The notes beneath the pieces are model-generated. The model ran no database searches and was not told the origin of the DNA. It worked only from the letters and a program-made list of their open reading frames with translations. From positions 248,001 through 312,000 of the forward strand of contig JAHBSK010000003.1 of assembly GCA_019639175.1 (NCBI GenBank): 64,000 bases of DNA. Direction: 5' to 3'. The stretch is from Acidobacteriota bacterium (GTDB taxonomy: Bacteria > Acidobacteriota > Blastocatellia > Pyrinomonadales > Pyrinomonadaceae). This document shows, one piece after another, positions 36,639-44,337 of this stretch (within the stretch, counting starts at the first letter, position 1; each line of letters opens with the position of its first letter). The position numbers were made by a program, and so were the translations under genes.

Positions 36639-37457
36639 ATGGCCAAAGAAAAAAAATCTCAGAGCGGAATGCCGCTTGCGCTTATCGTTATTGTTTTGCT
36701 GGTGGTCGTTATCAGCGGCGTGTGGTTGTATAACTCGTCCTCCACAACGACCACACCGGCCGCGAATCAGGCAAATCAGGCGAAACCGACCGCTGTGAAC
36801 ATTCCGCCCGGAGCCTCGCTCGGCGTCAACATGATAGGTTCGCCCGACGCGGCGGTGACGATAGAGGAATTTGCCGATTATCAGTGCGGAGCATGCGCCA
36901 GCGTGCATCCGGTGCTGAAGGAGCTTCAGGGAGTCTATGCGGGAAACAAGAATTTTCGCTTTGTTTTCCGCCACTATCCGCTTGGTATTGCGGGGCATGA
37001 CAAATCCTTCGAGGCGTCGGTGGCAACTGAAGCAGCCGGTTTGCAGGGTAAATTCTGGCAGATGCAGGACAAGCTCTTTACTAATCAGCAGGCGTGGACA
37101 TCAAACCCGAATTATCGTCAGATGTGGGTCGAGTACGCCGGTGCGGTCGGTATGGATGTTGAGAGATTCAAGACCGACATTGCAGGTATCCAAACAAAAG
37201 AGCGTGTCGAACAGGACATGCAGCGTGGACGGGCAATGGCCATCTCCTCAACACCGACCGTGCTGATAAACGGCAATCCTGTTCCGTTCAATCAACTGAA
37301 CATCACAACGCTGCGTCAGCTTGTTGACGCTGAGATACAAAAGGCAACTGCTGCGAAGGCAGCGAGCGATACTGTAGCCCAACCGGCATCAAATGCCAAT
37401 TCCGGTTCAGCCTCTAATTCAGCATCCAATTCTAATGCCGCATCCAACGCAAAATGA
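36639..37457 (+). CDS. DsbA-family thiol oxidoreductase, membrane-anchored
   Basis: A 272-residue protein with a single N-terminal membrane anchor at about residues 12-31, a Thr/Asn/Gln linker, and a DsbA-type thioredoxin domain. The active site is C83-G-A-C86 (DYQCGACASVH) and the cis-proline loop is ISSTPTVLINGNPV. The C-terminus is a low-complexity Ala/Ser/Asn tail. It should form disulfides in exported proteins. Its stop overlaps the start of a VKOR gene by four bases, its probable reoxidation partner. Confidence 0.92.
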   Translation: MAKEKKSQSGMPLALIVIVLLVVVISGVWLYNSSSTTTTPAANQANQAKPTAVNIPPGASLGVNMIGSPDAAVTIEEFADYQCGACASVHPVLKELQGVYAGNKNFRFVFRHYPLGIAGHDKSFEASVATEAAGLQGKFWQMQDKLFTNQQAWTSNPNYRQMWVEYAGAVGMDVERFKTDIAGIQTKERVEQDMQRGRAMAISSTPTVLINGNPVPFNQLNITTLRQLVDAEIQKATAAKAASDTVAQPASNANSGSASNSASNSNAASNAK

Positions 37458-37900
37458 ACGATGACATCACAGCCGAAGACGATGGCCAAAGCGGGATAAA
37501 AAAACTCCCGCTTGCTGCGGCCGTCGTGGCTCTTATCGGCTTGGTTGATGCGGTCTATCTGACCGTGAAACATCTTCGCAATGAGGTAGTGCCGTGCAGT
37601 CTGGTCGAAGGCTGTGAAAAAGTGTTGTCGAGCGCTTACGCTGAGATAGGCGGCATTCCGATAGCCGCGTTCGGGGCTGTCGCATATTTCCTTGCCTTTT
37701 CCTTAGCGGTGCTTGCGGCATACGGCAACCGGCTGACGTGGACGCTCTTCCGCGTTCAGGCCGCGCTGATGGCGGCATATACCTTGTGGCTTTTGTACCT
37801 TCAGGCTTTCGTCATCGGAGCCTTTTGCCAGTTCTGCCTTATCTCAGCCGCGACCAGCCTGACCTTGTTCATTTTCGCTCTGTTTGTAAAGATCAGGTAA
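37454..37900 (+). CDS. Vitamin K epoxide reductase (VKOR) family protein
   Basis: A 148-residue four-helix membrane protein. The loop cysteine pair C48/C54 (PCSLVEGCEKVLSS) and the quinone-site pair C125-Q-F-C128 are all present, with the conserved serine in VLSSAY. Bacterial VKOR replaces DsbB: it passes electrons from DsbA to quinone. The four-base overlap with the DsbA gene makes the functional pairing very likely. Confidence 0.92.
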   Translation: MNDDITAEDDGQSGIKKLPLAAAVVALIGLVDAVYLTVKHLRNEVVPCSLVEGCEKVLSSAYAEIGGIPIAAFGAVAYFLAFSLAVLAAYGNRLTWTLFRVQAALMAAYTLWLLYLQAFVIGAFCQFCLISAATSLTLFIFALFVKIR

Positions 37901-37970
37901 GATGGACGCCACTAGGTCTCGACGAAGTACGTCAATGGATCAAAACATAAGGGCTTTGACACGGCCAGTG

Positions 37971-37979
37971 TGCTATAAT
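37971..37979 (+). promoter_or_regulatory. Extended -10 promoter of the aldolase gene
   Basis: TGCTATAAT is a perfect -10 hexamer with the TGn extension. A TTGACA lies 12 bases upstream of it (37956-37961), too close to act as a -35 with this hexamer, so recognition probably depends on the extended -10. The start codon lies 68 bases downstream. Confidence 0.5.
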
Positions 37980-38047
37980 TCCAGCAACTCGTAGCTGCGA
38001 TCAACTAATATATACACAAATATCACGATCATTTCAGGAGACGATCA

Positions 38048-39124
38048 ATGGCAATTGATTTCAGTAAAATACAGGAGCTTCTTGGCGACGAGGCCGAGTC
38101 TCTCTTGGGACATGTTTCTAACACCATACCCAAAGACAGCCTTTATCTGCCGGGCGGAGATTTTGTTGACCGCGTAGTTTCACAATCAGACCGGACACCG
38201 GCCGTTTTGCGGAGTATGCAGACGCTGTTTGACAACGGCCGCCTTGCCGGAACCGGCTATCTTTCCATTCTTCCGGTCGATCAGGGCATCGAGCATTCGG
38301 CGGGCGCAAGCTTTGCCCCAAATCCGCAGTATTTCGACCCGGAAAATATTGTAAAACTTGCTATCGAGGGCGGATGCAACGCGGTTGCGTCAACCTACGG
38401 CGTGCTTGGTTCAGTGGCAAGAAAATATGCTCACAAGATACCTTTCGTCGTAAAGATAAATCATAACGAATTACTGACCTATCCGAACGCCTTCGATCAG
38501 GTGATGTTCGGAACCATCGAACAGGCACGAAATATGGGAGCGGTCGCCGTCGGCGCCACGATCTATTTCGGCTCGGACAACGCAACGCGGCAGATAACCG
38601 AGGTTTCCGAGGCATTTGCCTACGCTCACGAACTCGGCATGGCAACTATCCTCTGGTGCTATCTGCGAAATTCCAAATTCAAGACCGCCGAAGGCGATAT
38701 GCACACCGCCGCCGACCTGACCGGACAGGCAAATCACCTCGGCGTGACCATTCAGGCAGACATAATCAAGCAAAAGCTGCCCGAACGCAACGGCGGCTAC
38801 AACATACTCAATACCGAAAGCAGCTACGGAAAGACGAACCCGAAAATATACTCTGACCTGACGACCGACAATCCCATTGACCTTGTCCGCTATCAGGTCG
38901 CGAACTGCTATATGGGCCGCGCCGGCCTGATAAACTCCGGCGGCGAATCAAAAGGCTCCGGCGACCTTGCCGATGCCGTCCGCACTGCGGTCGTCAATAA
39001 ACGCGGCGGCGGAACCGGCCTTATCTCCGGCCGAAAAGCATTCCAACGCCCCATGAACGAAGGCGTAGAACTGCTCAACGCAATTCAGGATGTTTATCTT
39101 TCAAAAGATGTGACAGTAGCGTAA
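38048..39124 (+). CDS. Class I fructose-bisphosphate aldolase (DhnA/FbaB type)
   Basis: A 358-residue Schiff-base aldolase of the bacterial/archaeal DhnA type, with a good ribosome site (AGGAG). Key parts are the [12 protein letters not shown] motif, [10 protein letters not shown] with a candidate Schiff-base lysine, GATIYFGSD, and the C-terminal [28 protein letters not shown] phosphate-binding segment. It cleaves fructose 1,6-bisphosphate in glycolysis or makes it in gluconeogenesis. The stop lies inside the left arm of a palindromic repeat. Confidence 0.92.
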   Translation: MAIDFSKIQELLGDEAESLLGHVSNTIPKDSLYLPGGDFVDRVVSQSDRTPAVLRSMQTLFDNGRLAGTGYLSILPVDQGIEHSAGASFAPNPQYFDPENIVKLAIEGGCNAVASTYGVLGSVARKYAHKIPFVVKINHNELLTYPNAFDQVMFGTIEQARNMGAVAVGATIYFGSDNATRQITEVSEAFAYAHELGMATILWCYLRNSKFKTAEGDMHTAADLTGQANHLGVTIQADIIKQKLPERNGGYNILNTESSYGKTNPKIYSDLTTDNPIDLVRYQVANCYMGRAGLINSGGESKGSGDLADAVRTAVVNKRGGGTGLISGRKAFQRPMNEGVELLNAIQDVYLSKDVTVA

Positions 39125-39214
39125 AAGTTTGGAGTCCCACCTTTAGGTGGCTGTACACTGCAATGAAACGTCAGTTGGCAATGCAAGCCGGCTAAAGCCG
39201 GGACTCCGAACTTT
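39124..39214. repeat. 91-bp palindromic element with 15-bp termini
   Basis: The ends AAAGTTTGGAGTCCC (39124-39138) and GGGACTCCGAACTTT (39200-39214) are inverted repeats with one mismatch. Inside are two small stems (CCACCTTTAGGTGG and GCCGGCTAAAGCCGG). It begins on the last base of the aldolase stop codon. This resembles dispersed GGAGTCCC palindromes seen in other bacteria; no coding capacity. Confidence 0.75.
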
Positions 39215-39315
39215 AATTATCTAACCGAATAGCTTCGATGGATCGTTTCTATCCATTGCGGTGTTTTTATAAAGCCTGAATCTTGATTAGGAAGCATTTA
39301 TTATTGAATGCCTTT

Positions 39316-39993
39316 CTATCCCAGATCATACATCCCGGTTAGAAAAGGATTGGTCTGTCTTTCACGCCCTATGGTCGTGTCGGGGCCGTGGCCGGAATAT
39401 ACGGTAAGGCCGTCGCCGAGCGGAAGTATCTTGTTGTTGATGGAATCGATAAGCTGCTCGTAGCTGCCGCCGGGCAGGTCGGTTCGCCCAATGGAACCCG
39501 CAAACAGGCAATCGCCCGCGAACACGGCCTGTTCCTTCATTTCCGCAAAAATGACGTGGCCCGGCGTGTGGCCGGGGCAATGCAGCACCTTGAATACAAG
39601 CTCGCCGACCGCGTATTCCTCGCCGTCCGTCCAGTACCGCGTTATCGGCGGCGGAACATCGTAGTCCAGCCCCAAAGCCGAAAGCTGCTCCGGCGGCAGG
39701 CCCATCCGCAAAGGCTGCTGCGGCAAATTTTGATAGAGCACGTCATCGTCTGCGTGCAGAATTATCTCAGCATCGGGAAACTCCCGCTTCAACGCCCCTA
39801 CGCCGCCGATGTGGTCAAGATGAGCATGTGTAAGCGTTATCGCTTGCAGGTCATAGCCGTTCGAACGTATGTATTCAACCAGCTCCGGCGAATCCTCGCC
39901 CGGATCGATACAAACGGCCTTTCCGGTCTTTTCACAGGCAACGACCCGCGTATTTTGCTGAAACAGCGACAGAATGAATGTTTCTATAATCAT
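39316..39993 (-). CDS. MBL-fold hydrolase (glyoxalase II-like)
   Basis: A 225-residue metallo-beta-lactamase fold protein. The metal motif is T-H56-A-H58-L-D60-H61, followed by the CPGHTPGHVIF and FAGDCLFAGSIGRTDL segments found in glyoxalase II-like and persulfide dioxygenase-like enzymes. The C-terminal SGHGPDTTIGRER provides the last ligand. It likely hydrolyses a thioester such as S-lactoylglutathione or a related thiol ester. The start overlaps the upstream gene by four bases. Confidence 0.9.
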   Translation of the reverse strand: MIIETFILSLFQQNTRVVACEKTGKAVCIDPGEDSPELVEYIRSNGYDLQAITLTHAHLDHIGGVGALKREFPDAEIILHADDDVLYQNLPQQPLRMGLPPEQLSALGLDYDVPPPITRYWTDGEEYAVGELVFKVLHCPGHTPGHVIFAEMKEQAVFAGDCLFAGSIGRTDLPGGSYEQLIDSINNKILPLGDGLTVYSGHGPDTTIGRERQTNPFLTGMYDLG

Positions 39994-40277
39994 TTATCAG
40001 AAAATTGCTCCATGTGCGAAAAAAAATCGAAATCTTTTTCCATTCGTCGTTTTAAAATAATAGAGATCGCATTACGGTATGTTTCGGCGGTCGGAATTCC
40101 GGTAAAACATGGTGTCTCGATCTCAGAAAGGCTGAGATAGCTGACCAGACAGCTGAGCAGCATCCATAGAAGGGTCTCTTCTTCTGTCCCGATCGGGTTG
40201 TGCTTCAGGATGCTCTCGCGATCGGCGGCTATGCCGTCGCAGATGCGTTTGAATTCCAGCTCGGTTATCCTGGCCAT
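39990..40277 (-). CDS. Small conserved-looking protein of unknown function
   Basis: A 95-residue helical protein (LEFKRICDGIAADRESILKHN, then LLWMLLSCLVSYLSL). It overlaps the MBL hydrolase by four bases, so translation is probably coupled. I see no known domain. The coupling argues that it is real. Confidence 0.65.
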   Translation of the reverse strand: MARITELEFKRICDGIAADRESILKHNPIGTEEETLLWMLLSCLVSYLSLSEIETPCFTGIPTAETYRNAISIILKRRMEKDFDFFSHMEQFSDK

Positions 40278-40336
40278 ATATTGAAATTACAACATATTGT
40301 GTCCGCATCGGCCAATGACCGAAAATAGGACACCTT

Positions 40337-40355
40337 CGGTCAAAGCGATTGACCG
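40337..40355. promoter_or_regulatory. Dyad likely to bind a sigma-54 activator
   Basis: CGGTCAA-AGCGA-TTGACCG is a perfect inverted repeat with seven-base arms. It sits at about -139 to -121 relative to the predicted start of the structured RNA, the usual place for an enhancer-binding protein site. A second looser dyad (GTGTCC at 40299-40304, GGACAC at 40328-40333) lies just upstream. Confidence 0.55.
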
Positions 40356-40449
40356 TTGTATGAAATAAATACATACAGCAAACGGCGGCTTTTTCCGTCA
40401 AAACCCGTAAGTTGTTATATTTACACGGCCTGACATAATAATATGGTTA

Positions 40450-40465
40450 TGGCACACCCTTTGCT
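40450..40465 (+). promoter_or_regulatory. Sigma-54 (-24/-12) promoter
   Basis: TGGCACACCCTTTGCT matches the sigma-54 consensus with the strict GG-N10-GC spacing (GG at 40451-40452, GC at 40463-40464). Predicted transcription start is at about 40476. No protein gene follows on this strand; a structured, ATG-free region does. The match and spacing are seen directly; sigma factor use is inferred. Confidence 0.75.
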
Positions 40466-40475
40466 TAAGAAATTG

Positions 40476-40828
40476 CGTATCGGAAGGTACGGTTTTGAAA
40501 ATTTTTAAGGTCAACTGAAGGGCGGTTCGGAGTTTGAGCCGTCAATAGCGGTATTTGACCTCGGCCTCATCAGGCCGGCACAGTTTTGAGAAGAGGCCTA
40601 GATTGCTTGGGGGAAAATCTTCGAGTGTGGGCACGAAGACTAGATCGGGTCTCTTCTCAAATTAAATTTTTTGATCTTTGAAAACGAAAATTCGGCAAGC
40701 TTCTTGTCTAATCGTTATAGGGTGAACATTAATCTACGATAATCTTCCACACCTTCAAATAAAGCTTTCGAAATTTTGTTTTCATTGAAGAATCGGGGTC
40801 GTCTCAATCAGGCGATCCCGATTTTTTT
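40476..40828 (+). ncRNA. Candidate sigma-54-dependent structured RNA, family unknown
   Basis: About 350 bases from the predicted start to an intrinsic terminator, with no ATG in the + strand. Stems visible by eye, in order: CGTATC-GGAA-GGTACG starting at +1 (GNRA-type loop); AGGTCAA (40508-40514) with TTGACCT (40555-40561), enclosing GGCGGTTC/GAGCCGTC (40521-40543); CGGCCT-CATC-AGGCCG (40562-40577); and an 11-pair stem TTTGAGAAGAG/CTCTTCTCAAA (40585-40595, 40651-40661) enclosing TCTTCG/CGAAGA (40618-40639). GGA appears in the loops of the first two hairpins and in the TGGGGGAAAA stretch. The last 25 bases run antisense to the end of the acetyltransferase gene. Confidence 0.7.
40791..40828 (+). 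terminator. Intrinsic terminator of the structured RNA
   Basis: AATCGGGGTCG (40791-40801) pairs with CGATCCCGATT (40813-40823) over 11 pairs including one G-U, followed by seven T. In the opposite direction there is no T-run, so it serves the + strand only. Confidence 0.88.
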
Positions 40829-41265
40829 GTCTGTTCGTACAGTAGATAGTATGTTTCTTTCATCCCGAGCTTTTCATAAACCTTTTTTGCATGCTCATTG
40901 TCCTTTTCAACATAAAGACGAAAACCGCAGACATTTTCTTTTTCGGCCTTTTCCCTGACAAACCCGTATAGCTTTGAGTAAATGTGCCTGCCGCGAGCCT
41001 CCGGCCGGATGTAAACGCTCTGTATCCACCAGAACCAGCCGTTTCGCCAATCGCTCCATTCGTATGTGACCATCAGGCCGCCGGATATTTGGCCACCCTG
41101 TTCGGCAACAACGTAAAATCCTTTGCCCGGATCATCAAATACCGCCCTTACGCCTTTTGCCAGCGTGTCGCGGTCCAGCATTTTCCCTTCGGTCTCCATT
41201 GCCATCGCCTGGTTAAAATCGACCAGAGCCTCGGCGTCGTTCTCGGTTGCGGTCCTTATGTTCAT
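40804..41265 (-). CDS. GNAT family N-acetyltransferase
   Basis: A 153-residue GNAT protein: N-terminal IRTATENDAEALVDFNQAM, central WIQSVYIRPEARGRHIYSKLYGFV (the acetyl-CoA pyrophosphate loop, here PEARGRHI in place of the usual Q/RxxGxG/A), and FRLYVEKDNEHAKKVYEKLGM at the end. It acetylates an unknown amine. The coding end is overlapped on the other strand by the terminator of the structured RNA. Confidence 0.88.
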   Translation of the reverse strand: MNIRTATENDAEALVDFNQAMAMETEGKMLDRDTLAKGVRAVFDDPGKGFYVVAEQGGQISGGLMVTYEWSDWRNGWFWWIQSVYIRPEARGRHIYSKLYGFVREKAEKENVCGFRLYVEKDNEHAKKVYEKLGMKETYYLLYEQTKKSGSPD

Positions 41266-41335
41266 AGGCTTGCCTTGACGAACCCGTTAGGGCTAACTAT
41301 CCTAGAATGTTTTGCCCTGAGGCGGGTTTGTCTTT

Positions 41336-42295
41336 ATGGATCTACGGATACTTTATCACGGAAACTGCTTTGACGGTGTTTCCTCTGCGGCCATTTTCAC
41401 CAAGTTTTATCGTGCAGTGATCGACGCGGAAGCCGTTATCGGCTACACGCCGACGATGCATCGGGCAGGCAACGCCTTTGACCGCGATCAGCTTGACGGC
41501 AAGGTTAACGCCATCGTTGATTTCAAGTATTGCGCCGACGACCGCCTGACGTGGTGGTTCGATCATCATCAGTCGGCATTTTTGACCAAAGAGGACGAAG
41601 AGCATTTTCTTGCCGATACTTCCGGCAAAAAGTTTCTTGACGCCAACTGTGCCTCAAACGCCAAATTCCTCGCCCGCATCGCAAAAGAGAAATTCGGCTG
41701 GGAAGACGATTCGCTGGCTGAGCTTATCGAATGGGCGCACATCATCGACGGAGCGTTTTACGAATCGGCGGCACAGTGTGTTGAGCTGCGTTCCTCGGCG
41801 TTAAAGCTGATGCAGCTTATCGAAGGTGAAAAAGACCCTGCTTTTATCGAAAAGATCATTCTGATGATGACGGAAATGTCCCTGGACGAGATCATCGAAC
41901 AACCGGAAATAAAGGAACGCCTTGACCCGATACTCGAACAGCATTGGAAAACGGTCGAGACGATCCGCGAACGGTCAAATTATTCCCGCGGCGTCGTCAC
42001 GTTTGACCTGGTCGGCACCGGCATCGAGGGATATAACAAATTTATCCCGTATTATTTCTTTCCCGAAACAACCTACAACGTCTCGGTCAGCCAAAGTTCT
42101 TTCCGCACCAAAATATCCGTCGGGTCAAACCCGTGGGCACCGCGTCCGCGAACGCACAACATCGCCGAAATATGCGAACGCTACGGCGGCGGCGGCCACG
42201 CCGTTGTCGGCGCCATCTCGCTCCCCCGCGACGCCGTCGAAGAAGGCCGCAAATACATGGCCGAGATCGTCGAAGAGATCAGCTTCCCTGATTAG
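41336..42295 (+). CDS. DHH family phosphoesterase
   Basis: A 319-residue protein with the DHH metal motif (WWFDHHQSAFL), an N-terminal YHGNCFDGVSSAAIF motif, and the C-terminal DHHA1 substrate motif YGGGGHAVVGAISL. The family includes oligoribonucleases, cyclic dinucleotide phosphodiesterases and 3'-phosphoadenosine phosphatases. The H-x-N-C-F-D-G form of the first motif is a known variant of the usual HxDxDG. The substrate is undetermined. It stands alone. Confidence 0.87.
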   Translation: MDLRILYHGNCFDGVSSAAIFTKFYRAVIDAEAVIGYTPTMHRAGNAFDRDQLDGKVNAIVDFKYCADDRLTWWFDHHQSAFLTKEDEEHFLADTSGKKFLDANCASNAKFLARIAKEKFGWEDDSLAELIEWAHIIDGAFYESAAQCVELRSSALKLMQLIEGEKDPAFIEKIILMMTEMSLDEIIEQPEIKERLDPILEQHWKTVETIRERSNYSRGVVTFDLVGTGIEGYNKFIPYYFFPETTYNVSVSQSSFRTKISVGSNPWAPRPRTHNIAEICERYGGGGHAVVGAISLPRDAVEEGRKYMAEIVEEISFPD

Positions 42296-42460
42296 TTAGG
42301 TAATGAGAACTCTTTGGGCGGCTTGCCGCTTCGCAGTGCGGAAAGGCTTTGCCTTTCCGGCGGCTCGCCATAAGAACATTTGGCGGCTCTGCCGCCGTTT
42401 GATGAATGAGTGAGGTCAGCGGGAAAAGAGAACCACCTCCCGGCTAAAGCCGTAGAGGCC

Positions 42461-42589
42461 GTCTGAAAAGTTGGATCATATCTGTGTATTTCAGTTTTAG
42501 GTCTGTGTATTCTGTGGTATTTCCTTATGTTTGCAGGACATAAACCACAGAACTCACAGAATAAAGACACAGAAAATGACTTTTCAGAC
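42461..42589. repeat. 129-bp palindromic element with CACAGA motifs
   Basis: Perfect 11-base inverted ends GTCTGAAAAGT (42461-42471) and ACTTTTCAGAC (42579-42589). The interior continues as an imperfect fold: GTCTGTGTATTCTGTGGT is answered by ACCACAGAACTCACAGA. Similar CACAGAG/CTCTGTG sequences flank the repeat at 45.7-46.0 kb. No coding capacity. Confidence 0.75.
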
Positions 42590-42689
42590 ATCCTCAGCTT
42601 TGTGCGCGCAAACGCGTCGGCTTTCCATGTTGAGGAGCCGTCCGCCCGCTTCACGAGCAGGCGGCTCTGACCGGCATCAACAGCTTCAT

Positions 42690-42734
42690 ACTCAAGACTC
42701 AGGACTCAAGACTCAGGACTCAAGACTCCAGACT
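42690..42734. repeat. Short tandem repeat, 14-bp unit, about 3 copies
   Basis: The unit ACTCAAGACTCAGG is repeated about three times and ends at the stop codon of the minus-strand gene. The short unit with no spacers excludes a CRISPR array. Confidence 0.8.
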
Positions 42735-43313
42735 CTACTTCGTGAACACATAGGTCGTAGTCATGGCGCCGCGAGGAGATTGGTTCTCGCGTTTGACGAT
42801 GAGGGTTTTGCCGTCGGCTGAGAGGTTCCATTCCTCGGTCGTGGTCATGGTGTTATCGCCCATCGGGCCGCTTATCGTCCGCGACTGGCTAAGGCTTAGC
42901 TTTGCGCCGTCCTGTTTTGCCTTTAGCTTTAGGGGCATCGCTCCCATCGGCGTATCCTGTTGGACCGTGGTTTCTTTGCCGTCCAGCGTGTAGGTATAGG
43001 ACGTGTCGCCGCCGATAAAACCACCGCCCAGGCCGGTCGGTCTCCCGCCGCCCGCACCCATTCTTCCGCCGCTGCCGGGACGTGCGGTTGTCCCTTCGGA
43101 CGGAGTGCCGCGTTTTGTCTGCGTTTCGACCGACAGTTTGCCGTCCTTTTGCGTAACGGTCATCGTTATCGACTCGATGCCGGCGCTCGCTCGGCCAAGA
43201 TCGGATCTTTCCTTATCGAGCGTCCATTTTCCCGAAAAATCAGCTTTTCCCTGTGCCGCCGCGATGCCGCATACGGCAAAAACGAACATTGCCAGAACAA
43301 TGATCCTTGTCAT
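42735..43313 (-). CDS. Secreted protein, lipocalin-like, unknown function
   Basis: Started at ATG 43313, which has GGAGG eight bases upstream and gives a signal peptide at once (MTRIIVLAMFVFAVCGIAAAQ); the longer frame upstream is not credible. The 192-residue protein contains ADFSGKWTLDKERSDL, a strand-rich body with a Gly/Arg-rich loop (RPGSGGRMGAGGGRPTGLGGG), and TEEWNLSADGKTLIVKRE. The FSGKWTLD...DGKTL pattern recurs in secreted acidobacterial proteins. No known activity. Confidence 0.72.
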   Translation of the reverse strand: MTRIIVLAMFVFAVCGIAAAQGKADFSGKWTLDKERSDLGRASAGIESITMTVTQKDGKLSVETQTKRGTPSEGTTARPGSGGRMGAGGGRPTGLGGGFIGGDTSYTYTLDGKETTVQQDTPMGAMPLKLKAKQDGAKLSLSQSRTISGPMGDNTMTTTEEWNLSADGKTLIVKRENQSPRGAMTTTYVFTK

Positions 43314-43528
43314 TGTGTAAACCTCCAAAAAATAAATATCAGAACAGGCATTTAGACGCCTTTCGCCGTTAAAAAGTTTGGCGTTAAATAGCTTTATTTT
43401 CGCCGCCTTCGCCGATTTCTGGAAAACCCCGCCAATTCGTTCTATCTCATCACGAAACAAAGAGTTAAACACGAACACAACAGGCCGGAAAAACAGCGCC
43501 TGTAAGGGAAGAATTTGAGAAGAAGGCA

Positions 43529-44329
43529 ATGAGTCTAAATCCGATCCACGAAAATCTCAACACATCCTTTGTAGATCTTGACGCACTGGTGCGATATCTG
43601 CGGTCAATGCAGTTCGTCGGACGTGTCAGTATCGAGCTTTGCGCCTATGAGGCAGAGATAATCTTTACTCCGCTGAACACGCTGCAGGCGCTGGAACGCG
43701 ACCTGCACAGCGGAGCCGTGACCAAGGGCAAAGAGGCGTTTCAACGCATATTGGAGCGAGTTCGCAGCTCTCATGGCCGCATTGGGGTCTATCGGAGCGC
43801 GGAGCGAACCGGCTGGCCCGTTCGACGCGAGGCGTTCGTTGAAAGCAGCATCGCGGCCGAGGCCGAAAGAATTGCCCGCTCGCCGGGAGATTCGCCCGCT
43901 TATCACCTGATCGCCGCAAAAGAAGCAAGACAAAAGGAAACCATCAGCATTGCCGACTCCGAGCATCTGCTTTCAGAGATACTGACGACGATGAACGTTT
44001 CGCTGGCAAAGGCGAACCTGAATTTCGCCGCTGCGTTTCACAACGCCTGCTTACAGCTCGAACGTGCATATCCGTTTTTGACGGATCGGGAAGAACCGGT
44101 CGTTTTTCACGGCGAATCGGCTTCGGTAAGGGTCAACGCCGATCCGGCAGAGTTTGCCGAGGCAGTCTGCAAAGCGATAGGAAAGGTTTTCAATCGACTG
44201 GCAGAAAGGCCGAGCCTGGCAAAGGTCCACGTCTATACAAAACACCGGATACTTTATCTTATAAAAACACGGCGGCGGCAATATGAACGCCACGGCATCT
44301 ATCTGCCGCTAAAACGAGCGGTCGAATAA
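43529..44329 (+). CDS. Cytoplasmic protein of unknown function
   Basis: A 266-residue soluble protein with an AAGAAGG site before its ATG. Its N-terminal part (LDALVRYLRSMQFVGRVSIELCAYEAEIIFTPLNTLQALERDLHSG) resembles a small alpha/beta sensor, and the remainder is helical with a final KVHVYTKHRILYLIKTRRRQYERHGIYLPLKR. I do not recognise a family. It is divergent from the lipocalin-like gene, with a 215-base shared promoter region. Confidence 0.7.
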   Translation: MSLNPIHENLNTSFVDLDALVRYLRSMQFVGRVSIELCAYEAEIIFTPLNTLQALERDLHSGAVTKGKEAFQRILERVRSSHGRIGVYRSAERTGWPVRREAFVESSIAAEAERIARSPGDSPAYHLIAAKEARQKETISIADSEHLLSEILTTMNVSLAKANLNFAAAFHNACLQLERAYPFLTDREEPVVFHGESASVRVNADPAEFAEAVCKAIGKVFNRLAERPSLAKVHVYTKHRILYLIKTRRRQYERHGIYLPLKRAVE

Positions 44330-44337
44330 TGCTGACG

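Larger units (their letters stand above)
42296..42734. other. Repeat-rich intergenic region
   Basis: This 440-base gap holds no convincing gene but several palindromes: CGGAAAGGC-TTT-GCCTTTCCG (42339-42359), a GGCGGC/GCCGCC stem (about 42382-42396), the element at 42461-42589, and a tandem repeat next to the downstream gene. None is followed by a T-run. Confidence 0.7.

Noticed and set aside
37956-37979. TTGACA and TATAAT upstream of the aldolase taken as a full sigma-70 promoter
   Set aside because: The spacing is only 12 bases. The TGn extension makes an extended -10 promoter more likely, so TTGACA is ignored.
42690-42734. Possible CRISPR array
   Set aside because: 14-bp units directly abut with no spacers, only about three copies, and there are no cas genes in the window.
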